A stretch of DNA of 64,000 bases, from positions 157,228,001 to 157,292,000 of the forward strand of contig NC_084461.1 of NCBI RefSeq assembly GCF_027409185.1. Direction: 5' to 3'. The stretch is from Cynocephalus volans (taxonomy: Eukaryota; Chordata; Mammalia; Dermoptera; Cynocephalidae). Below the pieces are notes generated by a model that saw nothing but the letters and a program-made list of their open reading frames with translations, made no database searches and had not been told where the DNA came from. Made by a program: the position numbers and the translations under genes. This document shows, in pieces, positions 1 to 12,690 of this stretch; positions within the stretch are counted from its first letter, which is position 1, and every line of letters begins with the position of its first letter.

Positions 1-1660
1 TCCCAAACGATACACTGAGAAAGTCAATTCAATATTATGTTAATGTTAATACATCATGACCAGGTATGATTTATTGCAAAGATGTTCCAACATTAGAAAC
101 TGTATTAATGTAATATACAATATTAACTGATTAAAGAAGAAAAACTACACCACCATCTTGCTAAATAATGAAAAGGCAATTGATTAAACATCAACTGCCA
201 ATTTAGTAAACATCATTACTAAAAATATTCATACTAAATTAGCAATTAAAATATATTTCATTAACATAAGAACAGAAATATGAAACAAACAGCAAGACAT
301 CAGAAGTACTCCAATTAAATTCAAGATCACCACAAAAATGTGCTCTATCATTGATATCAATCAACATTATTCTGGAAGCTACAGACAATACAATGAAACT
401 AGAAAAATGGGTATAAAAATAAGAAGAGAGAAAATGATAAATAATGCCTACCTAGAATACCGAAAATAATCAACTGAACAATTATTACAAAAATATGTGA
501 CAGATCAATGGCACAAAATAGAAAATCCAGAAATAGACCCATTTATAAACAATACTTCAGTTTATGATAAAGGTAAAATTTCAAATCTCTGGAGAATGGA
601 TAATTTACTGGAAAATGCTGGTACAAGTGTCTAACTATTGATACTCAGTTTCTCAAAATATATGTAACACTGTTTAGGGATACACATAAATGTAGTAGAA
701 CTGTAAGGAAAACATAGGAAGATAAAACAAATACAGTGGTTGCCTTTAGATGGCTGAAAAGGAATGCAATTGGGGAGGGATACACTAAGGCAAGAGGGTT
801 TCACAGGTGTTGACTACATTTTTTAAAACTATGCATTTACATTTTATGCATACTTCTGTACATGTAACATATTTGACATATGACATACGTACTGCTATAG
901 GAAGATCTCCAAGAAATATTATGAGAAAAGAAGCAAAACATTTTGTATAACATGATTCTTTTCTTGTAAAAATCTTTATTGATGGTATACACAAAAAGAT
1001 TTTTTTCCCTAGAAGGACACAGAAGAAACTATTGCATATGGTTACCTTTCATTAAATGTATACTGCAGTGCAAACTTTCATTTCACACCTTTCTATATAC
1101 TGTTTTGTTTTGGCTTTGGTTTGGTTTATAACTGTTTTAACATATCTGTGTATGTGTATATATGTAACATTTTTATTTTTGTTACTATTAAGATGGATTA
1201 TCTAAGTGCTACTATTGACAGGTTATTTTGGTTTTTTGCTTTACACTTCTACACCTTTAAAAAGAACTATTTAGACAGAAATCCTAACTAAAAATTGGAC
1301 TATGGGGAAAATTTTAGAAAATACCCAATATAGTTATGAAAAGATGTTCAATCTTGCTGATTATTAAAAATAATATATAAATTTTTTATCAAAAAAAGTG
1401 GTAATAATCTTGGCAAGGGAACAAGAAAACTAGTGCACTGCTGATAACAATATAAATGACAGCAGATTGTTAAGGTTCTTATGGAGTATACCATGTTAAA
1501 ATTCTCAACTGATTTTCAAGGGATTATAGAGTCAAAGATTTTTCTGCAAATAAGGGTAAAAACCTAAAATTTGAATTCTCAAAAGAAAGTTGCAGTAACT
1601 TAGGTGAAATGTAGAGACCAAAAAGGAAGGCAAAGAAGCCAGTTCAGAATCTGTTGCAAA
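1..1660 (+). mobile_element. Diverged L1 debris
   Basis: A-rich sequence with weak similarity to L1 ORF2 and the L1 3' UTR on the plus strand. The stretch at about 540-660 resembles the ORF2 segment between the reverse transcriptase and the C-terminus. No open frame of note and no clear element boundary is seen. It lies in UIMC1 intron 2. The subfamily cannot be named by eye. Confidence 0.4.
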
Positions 1661-2283
1661 AACCCAAATAACAGATGATCAGGAGTCGCACCTAAAGGAA
1701 CTAGAAAAACAACAAACCAAAGCCAAAATAGGCAAAAAGAAATAATTAATAAAGCTCAGAGTAGAAATAAATGAAGTAGAAACCAAAAAAAATTGAAAAG
1801 ATCAATGAAACAAAGAGTTGGCTCTTCAAAAAGATAAATTGATAAAACTTTAGCCAGACTAACAAGAAAAAGAGAGGAAATACTCAAAATCAGAAATGAG
1901 AAAGAAGACATTACAACAAATGCCACAAATGCAAAGGATGATAAGAAAGCAGCAGCAGCCAGTGGAACTGCGTGGCTGGATGCGACCCCTCACCCCATGA
2001 CCTTGGACACAGGCGGGGGGAGTGCCAGGCCCCACCCCCACACACTAAACCAGCACCACCCAGTTGAGCCCACCTCAGACCCAAGAGGGAGCACCAGCCT
2101 ACAGGTCCAACCCACCAAGTTTGGCCCAGCAGAACAGCAAGGCACAAGGGGCTCATTCCACGACCACAGAGTCTCGAACAGAGTCTCAAGGCGGTTTAAC
2201 ATGACCATCATCACACCCACTGTCAAGCAAAGACAATTCACCCCCCACAGTAGCAACCAGGGCCACTTCACAGCCAACCTTAG

Positions 2284-3277
2284 CATAACAGAAGAAGCAA
2301 ACCCTCTACCAAATGACCAAGCGTCAGCGGAAAAATACTAGAAGTACAAACAATCCAGAAGAAATGACACTTGCAAAAGGACACATTAATGCTCCAAAGT
2401 CAGACTCCAGAGAACAGGGAATCCTTGAAATGTATGAAAAAGAATTTTGAGCAATGATCTTAAGAAAACTTGAAGAGATAAAGGAAGACTCAACTAGAGA
2501 ACACAATGAAACAAGAAAAAATACCAAGAATATGAAGAAAGAAATCTACAAAGAGATTAATACCTTAAGAGAACTTCTAGAAATAAAAGACTCACTTGGC
2601 GAAATAAAAAACACAACTGAGAGTTTGAGCAGCAAGGTAGACCAAGCAGAAGAAAGAATTTCAGAGCTTGAAGATGGTCTTTTTGAAATAACTCAGGCAG
2701 ACAAAAAGGAAAAAAGAATTAAAAATAATGAGAAAAATCTAAGAGAGACAGAAGACAACCTCAAGTGCTCTAACATCCAAATTGTGGGTATTCCTGAAGG
2801 GGAGGAGAAAGGAAAAGGGATTGAAAACCTACTCAAGGAAATAGTAATAGAAAACTTCCCAGGTGTTGGGACAGGATACAGACCTTCAGATCCAAGAAGC
2901 TCAAAGGTCCCCAAACAGATTGAACCCAAAAAGATCCTCCCCAAAACATATTATAGTTAAATTCGCAAAGCTCAAAGACAAAGAGAATTCTACAGGCAGC
3001 AAGAGAAAAGCGTCAGGTCACTTATAGGGGAACCCCCATCAAACTAACAGCAGATTTCTCAACTGCCCTGTAGGTCAGAAGAAAGTGGAATGATATATGC
3101 AAAATAATAAAAGAAAAAACCTGCCAGCCAAGAATTCTTTACCCAGCAAGGCTCTCCTTCAGATATGAGGGAGAAATAGTGTATTTCACAGACAAACAAG
3201 AGTTGTCAGAGTTCACCACTACATGACCAGCCCTGCAAGAAATTCTCAAGGGAGTCATTCATATGGAATCTGAATAA
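2284..3277 (+). pseudogene. L1 ORF1 (RNA-binding chaperone), broken
   Basis: In intact elements ORF1p is a trimeric nucleic-acid chaperone that coats L1 RNA. Here the coiled-coil part is readable from about 2454 as a Glu/Lys-rich heptad-like stretch (KVDQAEERISELEDGLFE). It is followed by the start of the RRM domain (NIQIVGIPEGEEKGKGIENL). The frame is closed by stops near 2339 and 2447 and shifts frame near 2870-2960. C-terminal-domain similarity continues in another frame to about 3277. It is not expressible as a full protein. Confidence 0.85.
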
Positions 3278-3457
3278 TGGTGACCACTATCACAAATACG
3301 TAAGAAAGAGCAAAACTCACAGTTAAATTAACAAAAATGCCAGCAAGAAAAAGCTAAATCATTCCACCTTAAATTTCCAACTAACACTGAAGAAAAGAAA
3401 TAAAAGTGGAAATAACGATCAAAAGATATTTAAACCATCTAAACAAGAAGCAATTAA

Positions 3458-6400
3458 ATGACAGGAATTAAGCAACACTTGTCAATAACTACTCTAAATG
3501 TGAATGGACTAAATTCCCCATTCAAAAGACACAGACTAACTGACTGGGTTAAAAAGCTAGACCCAAGTACATGCTTTCTTCAAGAGACCCACCTCACCTG
3601 TAGAGACACATAGACTAAAAGTGAAGGGATAGAAAAAGATATACCATGCAAATGGAAACCAAAAACGAGCAGGAGTAGCTATTCTTATATCAGACAAAAT
3701 AGACTTTAAACCAAAAAACATTAAAAAAAGACAAAGAAGGCCACTATATAATGATAAAGGGAACTATCCACCTAGAAGACATAAAAATAATAAACATGTA
3801 TGCACCCAATACCGGAGCACCCACATATATTAAGCAAACACTCTTAGACCTAAAGAAGGAGATAGGACCTAATACATTAATAGTGGGTGACCTAAACACC
3901 CCTCTCTCAGTATGGGACAGGACTTCCAGGCAACAAGTCAACAAAGAGACACAGGATTTAATCTATACCCTAGACCAACTGGACTTGGCAGATATATACA
4001 GAACATCTCACCCAACAGCTAAAGAATACACCTTTTTCTCATCAGCTCACGGTACATTCTCCAGGACAGACCACATGTTAGGTCACAAATCTAGTCTCAG
4101 CAAATTTTTAAAAACTGAAATCATTCCAATTACTTTTTCAGACAACAATGGAATAAAACCGGAAATAAACAATAAGCAAAACGCTGGAAGCTATACAAAT
4201 ACATGGAAAATAAATAATAGGCTCCTGAATGATCTATGGGTCCAAGAAGAAATTAAACAGGAAATCAAAAAATTCCTAGAAACTAATGAAAATAAAGATA
4301 CTTCATACCAAAATCTGTGCAATACTGCAAAAGAGGTACTAAGAGGCAAATTTAAGGCAGTAAATGCTTATATCAAAAAAAATGGAAAGACTTCAAATAA
4401 ACAACCTAACACTATGCCTCAAAGAACTTGAAAAACAACAACAATCCAAACCTAAAGGCAGTAGACAGAAAGAAATAATATCAGAGAACTAAATGAAAAA
4501 GAGACCCAAAAAACAATAAAAAGATCAACAAAACTAAAAGTTGGTTTTTCAAGAAGATAAACAAAATAGACATACCATTAGCTAGATTAACAAAATAAAG
4601 GAGAAGACCCAAATAACAAAAATTAGAAATGAAAAGGGAGACATTACAACTGATACCGCAGAAATACAAAGAATCATTAGGGACTATTATAAACAACTGT
4701 ATGACGACAAATTTGAAAATCTGGAAGATATGGATAAGTTTCTAGACACACATAGATTACCAAGACTGAACCAAGAAGAGATAGAAAACCTGAACAGCCT
4801 AATAACAAGCAAGGAGACTGAAGTGGTAATTAGCAATCTTCCAACAAAAAAAAGTCCAGGTCTGGATGGCTTTACAGCTGAATTCTATCAAACTTTTAAA
4901 GAGAAGTTAATAACAATTCTTCTCAAACTATTACAAACAATTGAAACAGACGCTACTCTCCCAAACTCATTCTATAAGGCCAACATAACTCTAATACCAA
5001 AACCAGATAAAGACACAACAAAAAAAGAAAATTATAGGCCAATATCCTTGATAAACCTAGATGCTAAAATCCTCAACAAAATATTAGCAATCAAAATACA
5101 GCAACATATTAAAAAAATTATACACTATGATCAAGTGGGATTCATCCCAGGGATGCAAGGATGGTTTAACATACGAAAGTCAATAAATGTGATACATCAC
5201 ATCAACAAACTCAAAGACAAGAACCATATGATTATCTCAATAGATGCTGAAAAAGCATTTGACAAAATTCAACATTCCTTCATGATAAAGACTCTCAACA
5301 AATTGGGTATAGAAGGAAAATACCTTAACACAATAAAGGCCATTTATGACAAGCCCACTGCCAGTATCATTCTAAATGGGGAAAAACTGAAGGCCTTCCC
5401 TTTAAGGACAGGAACAAGACAAGGATGTCCACTCTCACCATAGTACTGGAGGTACTAGCTAGAGCAATCGGGCAAGAGAAAGAAATAAAGGGAATCCAGA
5501 TTGGAAAAGATGAAGTCAAACTTTCTCTATTTGCAGATGACATGATATTATATATAGAAAAACCTAGACTCTATCAAAAAACTCCTAGAGCTGGTTAATA
5601 ACTTCAGTAACATTGCAAGATACAAAATAAATGCCCCCAAATCAGCAGCATTTATATACTCAAATAATGAATTAACCGAAAGAGAAACAAAGAAAGTAAG
5701 CCCATTTACAATTGTCGCAAAAAAAATGATACCTAGGGATCAATTTAACCAAGGAGGTGAAAGACCTCTACAATAAGAACTACAAACCACTTCTGAAAGA
5801 AATTAAAGAAGACACAAAAAGATGAAAAGATATTCCACACTCTTGGACTGGAAGAATTAACATTGTGAAAATGTCTGTACTACCCAAAGTGATCTATAGA
5901 TTCAATGCAATCTCCATCAAAATACCAATGACATTCTTCACAGATATGGAAAAAACAATCTTACCTTTCATATGGAACAACAAAAGATCCTGAATAGCCA
6001 AAGCAATCCCGAGCAAAAAAAACAAAGCCGGAGGCATAACTGCTTGACTTCAAATTATACTACAAAGCTGTTGTAACCAAAACAGCATAGTACTGGTATA
6101 AAAATAGACATTCAGACCAGTGGAGTAGAATAGAGATCTCAGAAATCACTCGTCAGGCTTATAGCCATCTGATATTAGACAAAGGCAACAAAAATCTACA
6201 TTGGGGAAAAGACTGCCTCTTCAACAAGTGGTGCTGGGAAAACTGGATATCCATATGCAGAAGAATGAAACTAGACATGAATTTCTCACCACACACTAAA
6301 ATCAACTCAAAATGGATTAAATACCTAGGTATAAGACCCGAAACTGTAACATTACTAAGGGAAAACATAGGTGAAACACTTCAGCAGTTAGGTCAAGGCA

Positions 6401-7247
6401 CAGGCTTTATGAACATGAGCCCGAAAGCACAAGCAGCAAAAGAAAAAATAAACAAATGGGACTATATCAAACTAAAAAGTTTCTGCACAGCAAAGAAACA
6501 ATCAACACAGTGAAAAGACAACCTACAGAGTGGGAGAAAATTTTTGCTAACTACACATCCAACAAGAGATTAATATCCAGAATATACACAGAACTCAAGC
6601 AATTATACAGTAAAAAAAAAAAATGACCCAATTAAAAAATGGGCAAAGGAGCTGAACAGACATTTTTCAAAGAAAGACATACAAATGGCCAACAGATACA
6701 TGAAAAAATGCTCACCATCACTAGTCATCAGGGAAATGCAAATTAAAACCACATTGAGATACCACCTCACTCCAGTCAAGATCAAAAAGACAGTGAATAA
6801 CAAATACTGGCGAGGGTGTGGAGAGAAAGGAACACTACCACAATGTTGGTGGGACTGTAAATTAGTACAACCACTATGGAAAACAATATGGAGCTTTCTC
6901 AAACAATTACAGATAGGTCTTCCATATGATGCAGCAATCCCTCTTCTGGGTATATATCCAGAGGAATGGAAATCATCATGTAGAAGACATACCTCCACTC
7001 CCATGTTTATCACAGCTCTGTTTACAATAGCCAAGATATGGAACCAACCTAAATGTCCATCAATGGATGATTGGATAAGGAAACTGTGGTATATATATAC
7101 ACTATGGAATACTACTCTGCCATATAAAAGAATGAAATATTCCCATTTGCAACAACATGGATGAACCTGGAGAAATTTATGTTGAGTGAAACAAGCAAAG
7201 CACAGAGGGATAAATACTGCACGTGCTCATTCATATGTGGAATATAA
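3458..7247 (+). pseudogene. L1 ORF2 (endonuclease/reverse transcriptase), broken
   Basis: ORF2p of L1 combines an AP-like endonuclease, a reverse transcriptase and a C-terminal Cys-rich segment. The endonuclease region starts at the ATG at 3458 and carries stops near 3610-3750. An open piece at 3751-4431 covers the rest of that domain. 4730-5443 is the start of the reverse transcriptase ([13 protein letters not shown], then [10 protein letters not shown]). The catalytic FADD motif is at 5530-5541 in a shifted frame. The C-terminal Cys/His-like segment lies at 6685-7160, and the tail ends at the stop at 7245-7247. Several frameshifts and stops make it dead. Confidence 0.9.
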
Positions 7248-7772
7248 GAAAGAAAAGAAGGAAGGAAAGACGACAGTAGTGCCATGGTCTAACAGAGGGA
7301 GGGAACATTTCTAGGGCCACAAATTGGAGTGGGGGATGAGGGGGAGGGGGAGGGAGGTTAGGGGATAATTGGATGTGGATAGGGGTACAAAAGTAATTTC
7401 CGGTAATGGGTATGCCCCCAGTATGAATCTGGCCCTCACATCATGGGCAGGAGGGGTGACAATTAGCTTTGTATCTCATGAATATTCTTAACAAATAAAT
7501 AAATCTTTAAACAAGAAAGAAAGGATGATAAGAGACTATTTATGAACAACTATATGCCAGCAAATTTGATAACACAAAGATACAGATAAATTCCTAGACA
7601 AATATAATCTACCAAGTTTAAATTTTGAAGAAATAGAAAATTGGAACAGACCAATAACAAATAAGGAAATTGAGTGAGTAATACAAAGTCTCCCATTAAA
7701 GAAAAGCCCAGACCTGATGGCTTCACTGTTGAATTCTACTGAACATTTAAAGAACTAATATCAATTCTCTTC

Positions 7773-8310
7773 TGTCGGGCCTTAAAAACTAACGCCACCT
7801 TAAGTGACATTACAAGTGGTGCCATTATGGGCCCACAAGGGCGTATTAACGTGGCAGCGTAAGAGGGCGCTGGGAGGAAGTAGGGTGAGAGTGTCTGCGG
7901 GAACCTTGCCTTAGCCCTTACTGGCCAAATACGCGCTTCCGCACTCGTGAACACTGCGTGATTGCAATAGCTAGGCATTGAGACAGGATGCATGCTCTCA
8001 TAACCTTTAAGCTGATTGACGAATGTAAAAAACCTCCCTTCCCCATTTGCCTTTAAAAGCAAGTGCTTGTGTGATAATAAATGGAACTGCTCGACAGAAC
8101 CCCCGCCACGTCTGAGTGTCCTTTAATGAGCTGATTGGGGCCGGCGGCTGTGCTCACCTCCCTTCACGGCTCTCTTCCCCCATCTCCTTCCAACGGGGAC
8201 TGGAGGGAAACAGGAATCCGGGCAATTCACTCGCCCACCAAAAGGGACACCTAGGGAGAGACTGATAACGAGGCTAGGGCTGTTCGGGTTGGCCAGCGGC
8301 GGACCCGATA
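7773..8310 (+). mobile_element. Solo LTR, ERVK-like (class II)
   Basis: This 538-bp block begins TGTCGGGCC and ends GGACCCGATA, which are imperfect inverted termini. It is flanked by an exact 6-bp duplication, CTCTTC (7767-7772 and 8311-8316); six bases is typical of betaretrovirus-like (ERVK) integrases. It has a TTTAAAAGC TATA-like box near 8051 and an AATAAA-like signal near 8078. It interrupts the old L1 ORF2, which resumes right after the second duplication. No internal viral genes are present, so it is a recombined solo LTR. It is related to the LTR at 26865-27401. Confidence 0.85.
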
Positions 8311-10166
8311 CTCTTCAAATTTCAGAAAATTGAGGAGGGAACACTTCCCAACTCATTTTATGAGACCAGCATTACTCTGATTCCAAAATCCGACAAAGAT
8401 ACAATAAAATAAATTATAGGCCAATATCCCTGATGAACATAGTGAGAAAATTCTCTACAAAATACTAGCAAACAGAATCCAACATTATATTAATTAGGAT
8501 TTATCTCAGAGATGCATGGATGTTTTAACATATGCAAATCAATAAATGTGACACACCACATTAACAGAAAGACAAAAACCATATGGTCACTTCAACTGAC
8601 GCAGAAAAAGCATTTAACAAAATTCAACGCTCCTTCTTGATGAAAAAAAAACTCTTAATAAACTAGGGATAGAAAGTATGTACCTCAGTACAACAAAGGC
8701 CATATATGGTAAACCCACAGTTTAATGTCATACTGAATAAGGGAAAGCTGAAAGTTTTTCCTCTTAGATCAGGAACAAAACAAGGATGCCCATTTTCACC
8801 ACTTCTATTCAACACAGTACTGGAAGTCCTAGCCAGAGCAATTAGACAAGGGAAAGAAATAAAAGGCATATAAATTGGAAATGAGGAAGTCAAACTGCCC
8901 CTGTTTGCAGATAATATGATCTTATATAAAAAAACCCTAAAGCCTCCACCAAAAAACTGTTAGAACAAATAAACGAATTTAGTAAGTTACAGAATACAAA
9001 ATCAATGTACAAAAGTCAGTAGCATTTCTACACTAATAGCAAAGTATCTGAAAAAGTAATCAAGAAAACAATTCCTTTTACAATACCTACAAAAAAATAA
9101 GATACCTAGGAATGAACTTAACTGAGGAGGTAAAAGACCTCTACAATGAAACCTATAAAACTTTGAAGAAAGAAATTCAGAAAAATAGGAATAAACGGAA
9201 AGATATCCCATGTTCATGGATTGGAAGAATTAATATTGTTAATATTAATATGGCCATTCTACCCAAAATTCTACCTGAAGCAATCTACAGATTTAATGCA
9301 ATTCCTATCAGAATATCAATGACATTCTTCACAGAAATAGAAAAAACAACCCCAAAATTCACATGAAACCAAAAAAGACCCCAAATAGCCAAAGCAATCC
9401 TGAGAAAAACAGTTGGAGGCATCATTATGCTCCCTGACTTCAAGTTATACTACAAAGCTATAATAACCAAAACTGCATGGTACTGGCATAAAAACAGACA
9501 CACAGACTAATGGAACAGAATAGAGAGCCCAGAAATAAATTAACACACCTACAGCCAACTGATCTTTGACAAAGGTGCCAAGAATACATATTGGGGAAAA
9601 GACAGTCTCTTCAATAAATAGCACTGGGAAAACTGGATATCCACATGCAGAAAAATGAGACCAAACCCTACCTCACACCATAGATTAAAGGTTTAAATGT
9701 AAAACCCAAAAATATGAAACTGCTAGAAGAAAACAGGGGAAATGATCCATAGCATGGGGCTGGGCAAGGGTTTTTTAAATAAAACTTCAAAAGCACAAGC
9801 AACAAAAGCAAAAACAGACAAGTAGGATTACGTCAAACTAAAAAGCTTCTGCTCATCAAAGGAAACTGTTAACAGAGTGAAGAGACAACCCACAAGATGG
9901 GAGAAAATATTTGCAAACTATACATCTGAAAAGGGGTTAATATCAAGAATATACAAGGAACTTAACAGCAAAAAAAAAAAAAAATACCCAATTGAGCAAA
10001 GGGCAAAGTATCTTAATAGACAATTCTGAAAAGAAGACACACAAATGGCCAACAAACATATGAAAAAAAGCTCAACATCACTAATCATCAGGGAAATGCA
10101 AATCAAAACAACAATGAGATACCTCCTCACTCCAGTTAGAATAGCTATTATCAAAAAGACAAAAGA

Positions 10167-11689
10167 GGGACTTTTGGTCAAGATGACAGAATAGATGGTC
10201 CTCAGCACTACTCTCTCCCACAAATCAACCAATTTACAACTATTAAAAAGCAACAACAGCCAAGCTGGGGCCGCTAGAGCTCAGGCAAAGAAGAGAGACC
10301 TACGGAGTACATGAAGGTGGGAGAAGCCACAATGAGAGAAAGAAAAAATCCTCTCCAAACTGTTTCAAATCCCAGCCACTCCCAGGCTGGAGCTACTGAG
10401 TGCACAGAGCAGGAGCTGGCAAAAAGCCACAGCTGTGCCCTTCAGATGAAGTTGCTTGGAGGCAGCAGGGGAGAAGAGGGCCCTGGTGGTCCCAGGCCAG
10501 CAATATCACTAATAGGGTTCCCATGGGCCCACATAGGATCAAGGAGCCACAACAACTGAAAAAAAGGAGCCACTCAGAGGCCAGGGAGTCATTGCAAGGG
10601 ACCGGAGCATGGCCCATCCCATGGGAAGTGTTTGGAGCATGGGCAGTGGGGGAGATGGGCCTACCAGGGGAAAACTGGGGCACAGTGAGGACAGCTGATC
10701 TGCACCCCAATCAGCATAGGACCACTCAGAGGAGACTGCATCATGGGATGCAGTTTGATGAAAAGACTCAGGCCCAGACCAGAGTTTCTACACAACCCAG
10801 GGGCACCGGATTTCACTAGACCCAGAAGTACCTATAAAGTCAACCATTAAAACATGAGCTACACAAAAAGACTTCCCTAGGGAATCAGCCACAAAGCAGC
10901 AAATTTAGCTCAACCACAGAGCTCAAGTAGTGGTCCCTACAGAAGGTCCCCCAGTTTAGAAGTAAGCAAAGGACAACAAATTAGTTCCTGTGCAGAGCTT
11001 AAGTGATGGGAACAGCAAATAATCCAACACAGAACTGAAAGAAAACACAAAGTACCCACAACTAGAGGCAAAGTTTGATATTAACTAGTAAAGGTCTCAT
11101 TTCACCAAAGAACACCTTTAACACCTAGAAGGACTGGAAGTCCTCTGAGCTATCAAGCCAGGAAGTGAGGAGGGCTGGGGGCCTCAGCCATGCCCCCCAA
11201 CACCTGCAACCAGTCCCAAGGATGGGGACCGAGGGCCTTGGCCACACACCCTCGACAAGTGCAACCACCCCAGCGACAACCACCAAGCCACCACAGGAAG
11301 TGCCCCAGCCTCTCCCAAGCCAGGGCGGTGCAAGCTGTGGGCCTCAGCCATGCCCCGCTGACACACACAACCAGCCCAGTGATGACTACCAAGCCGCAGC
11401 AAGAAGGGCTCCAGGTTCCCGAGGTGGGGTGGTAGGAGGTGGGGGATTTTGCCAAACCCCCTGGACATCTGCACCCAGACCGGCAATGACCAAGCCACCG
11501 CTGGAAGCCCCCCAGTCTCCTCTGTGGGAATGTTGGGGTGCCACAGGCCTCAATCCCACTCCTCCTCCCTCCCCCTTCTTCCATCACATTTCCTTCCACT
11601 TTCCCCTCTCCCTACCAAATGCTCTGCAACAACAGCATAGAATGTAAAAAAAAAAAAAAAAATACTGATTAAAAAAAAAAGAAAAAAAC
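10167..11689 (+). mobile_element. L1-5'UTR-derived element with VNTR and poly(A)
   Basis: A 1.5-kb insert inside old L1 ORF2, flanked by a 16-bp duplication with one mismatch (10151-10166 and 11690-11705). It opens like an L1 5' UTR (ACTTTTGGTCAAGATGACAG). It continues through GC-rich sequence and an imperfect repeat block at about 11172-11520 built on CCTCAGCCATGCCCC. It ends in a C/T-rich stretch followed by poly(A) from about 11646. No ORF1 or ORF2 sequence is present. The host L1 continues exactly on the far side. Open frames at 10400-10819 and 11165-11647 look like chance frames in GC-rich DNA. Confidence 0.75.
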
Positions 11690-12344
11690 TCAAGAAGACA
11701 AAAGAAAGCAAGTACTAGTGAGGCACGCTGTTGGTGGGAGTGTAAACTAGTACAGCCATTATGGAAAACAGCATGGAGGTTCTTCAAAAATTTAAAAACA
11801 GAACTACCATTTAATCCAGCAATCCCACTACTGGGTACATACCCAAAGAAAATGAAGTCAGTATGTCGAATAGACATCTGCACTCCCATGTTTTTTGCAG
11901 CACAATTTACAATAGTCAAGAGATGGAATCAACCTAAGTATCCAACAACAGATGAATGGATTTTTTAAATGTGGTATATATACATAATGGAATACTATTC
12001 AGCCATTAAAAAAAAAAGGAAATCCTGTCATTTGTGGCAACATGGATAGACTTGGAGAACATTATGTTAAGTGAAGGAAAACAACCACGGAAAGATAAAA
12101 ACCATATGATTTCACTCATTTGTGGAATCTAAAAAAAAAAAAAAAAGTTGGTATTATAGAGGCAGAGAGTAGAACAGTGGTTACCACAGACTGGGGATTT
12201 GGGGAGGGAAAACAGTAAGAGGTTGGCCAACAGGTAAAAATTCAAATAGGAGGAATAAGTTCTGATGTTCTATTGCACAGTAGGGTGACTATAGTTAATA
12301 TTTAAGTTTTATATATTACATTGATAGCTAGAGGAATGTCTTTT

Positions 12345-12518
12345 TTTTTTTTTTTTTTTTTTTTAAAGATGACCGGTAAGGGGATCTTAACCCTTGACTT
12401 GGTGTTGTCAGCACCACGCTCAGCCAGTGAGCGAACCGGCCATCCCTATATGGGATCCGAACCCGTGGCCTTGGTGTTATCAGCACCGCACTCTCCCGAG
12501 TGAGCCACAGGCCGGCCC
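12345..12518 (-). mobile_element. CYN-type SINE dimer
   Basis: A tRNA-Ile-like dimer on the minus strand, read from GGGCCGGCC at its 5' end to a long poly(T) on the plus strand. The duplication CTAGAGGAATGTCTTTT (12328-12344 and 12519-12535) brackets it. Both tRNA-like units keep a recognisable B box (GGGTTCGGATCCC; GGGTTAAGATCCCC). Confidence 0.92.
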
Positions 12519-12690
12519 CTAGAGGAATGTCTTTTGAATGTTTCCGACATAAATAGTAAATACATAAAGTGACTGATACATTAACTATCCTAACCCAATT
12601 ATTATGCAACATATATATGTATCAAAACATCAGATTGTACCCTATACAAATAATTACAATGTATCAATTTTAAAAAAATTTTTTTTTAAT

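Larger units (their letters stand above)
1947..7519 (+). mobile_element. 5.6-kb L1 insertion, nearly full length
   Basis: The insert is bounded by a 14-bp exact duplication, AAAGGATGATAAGA, at 1933-1946 and 7520-7533. It holds about 350 bp of 5' sequence, ORF1, ORF2, a purine-rich 3' UTR (7310-7370) and an A-rich end. The 5' sequence is shorter than a usual L1 5' UTR, so it is probably slightly 5'-truncated. Both ORFs are broken. It is younger than the surrounding L1, which it interrupts inside ORF2. Confidence 0.9.
1660..12690 (+). mobile_element. Old L1 split by four later insertions
   Basis: One old plus-strand L1 can be followed in pieces: about 1660-1946, 7534-7772, 8317-10166, 11706-12344 and 12536-12690. 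ORF2 text resumes in register after each insertion. It breaks at 1947 (young L1), 7773 (LTR), 10167 (L1-5'UTR-derived element) and 12345 (SINE), and each insert has its own duplication. The 3' UTR starts near 12130 and ends in an A/T-rich tail near 12680. The ORF2 frame has many stops, so the element is dead. It lies in sense orientation relative to the plus strand, and so antisense to UIMC1. Confidence 0.8.

Noticed and set aside
3751..5443. L1 ORF2 pieces of 226 and 237 codons
   Set aside because: They are fragments of one ORF2 broken by stops and frameshifts, so they are not reported as genes.
11153..11647. 148- and 160-codon frames on opposite strands
   Set aside because: They overlap in a GC-rich imperfect repeat of the L1-derived element and have no domain.
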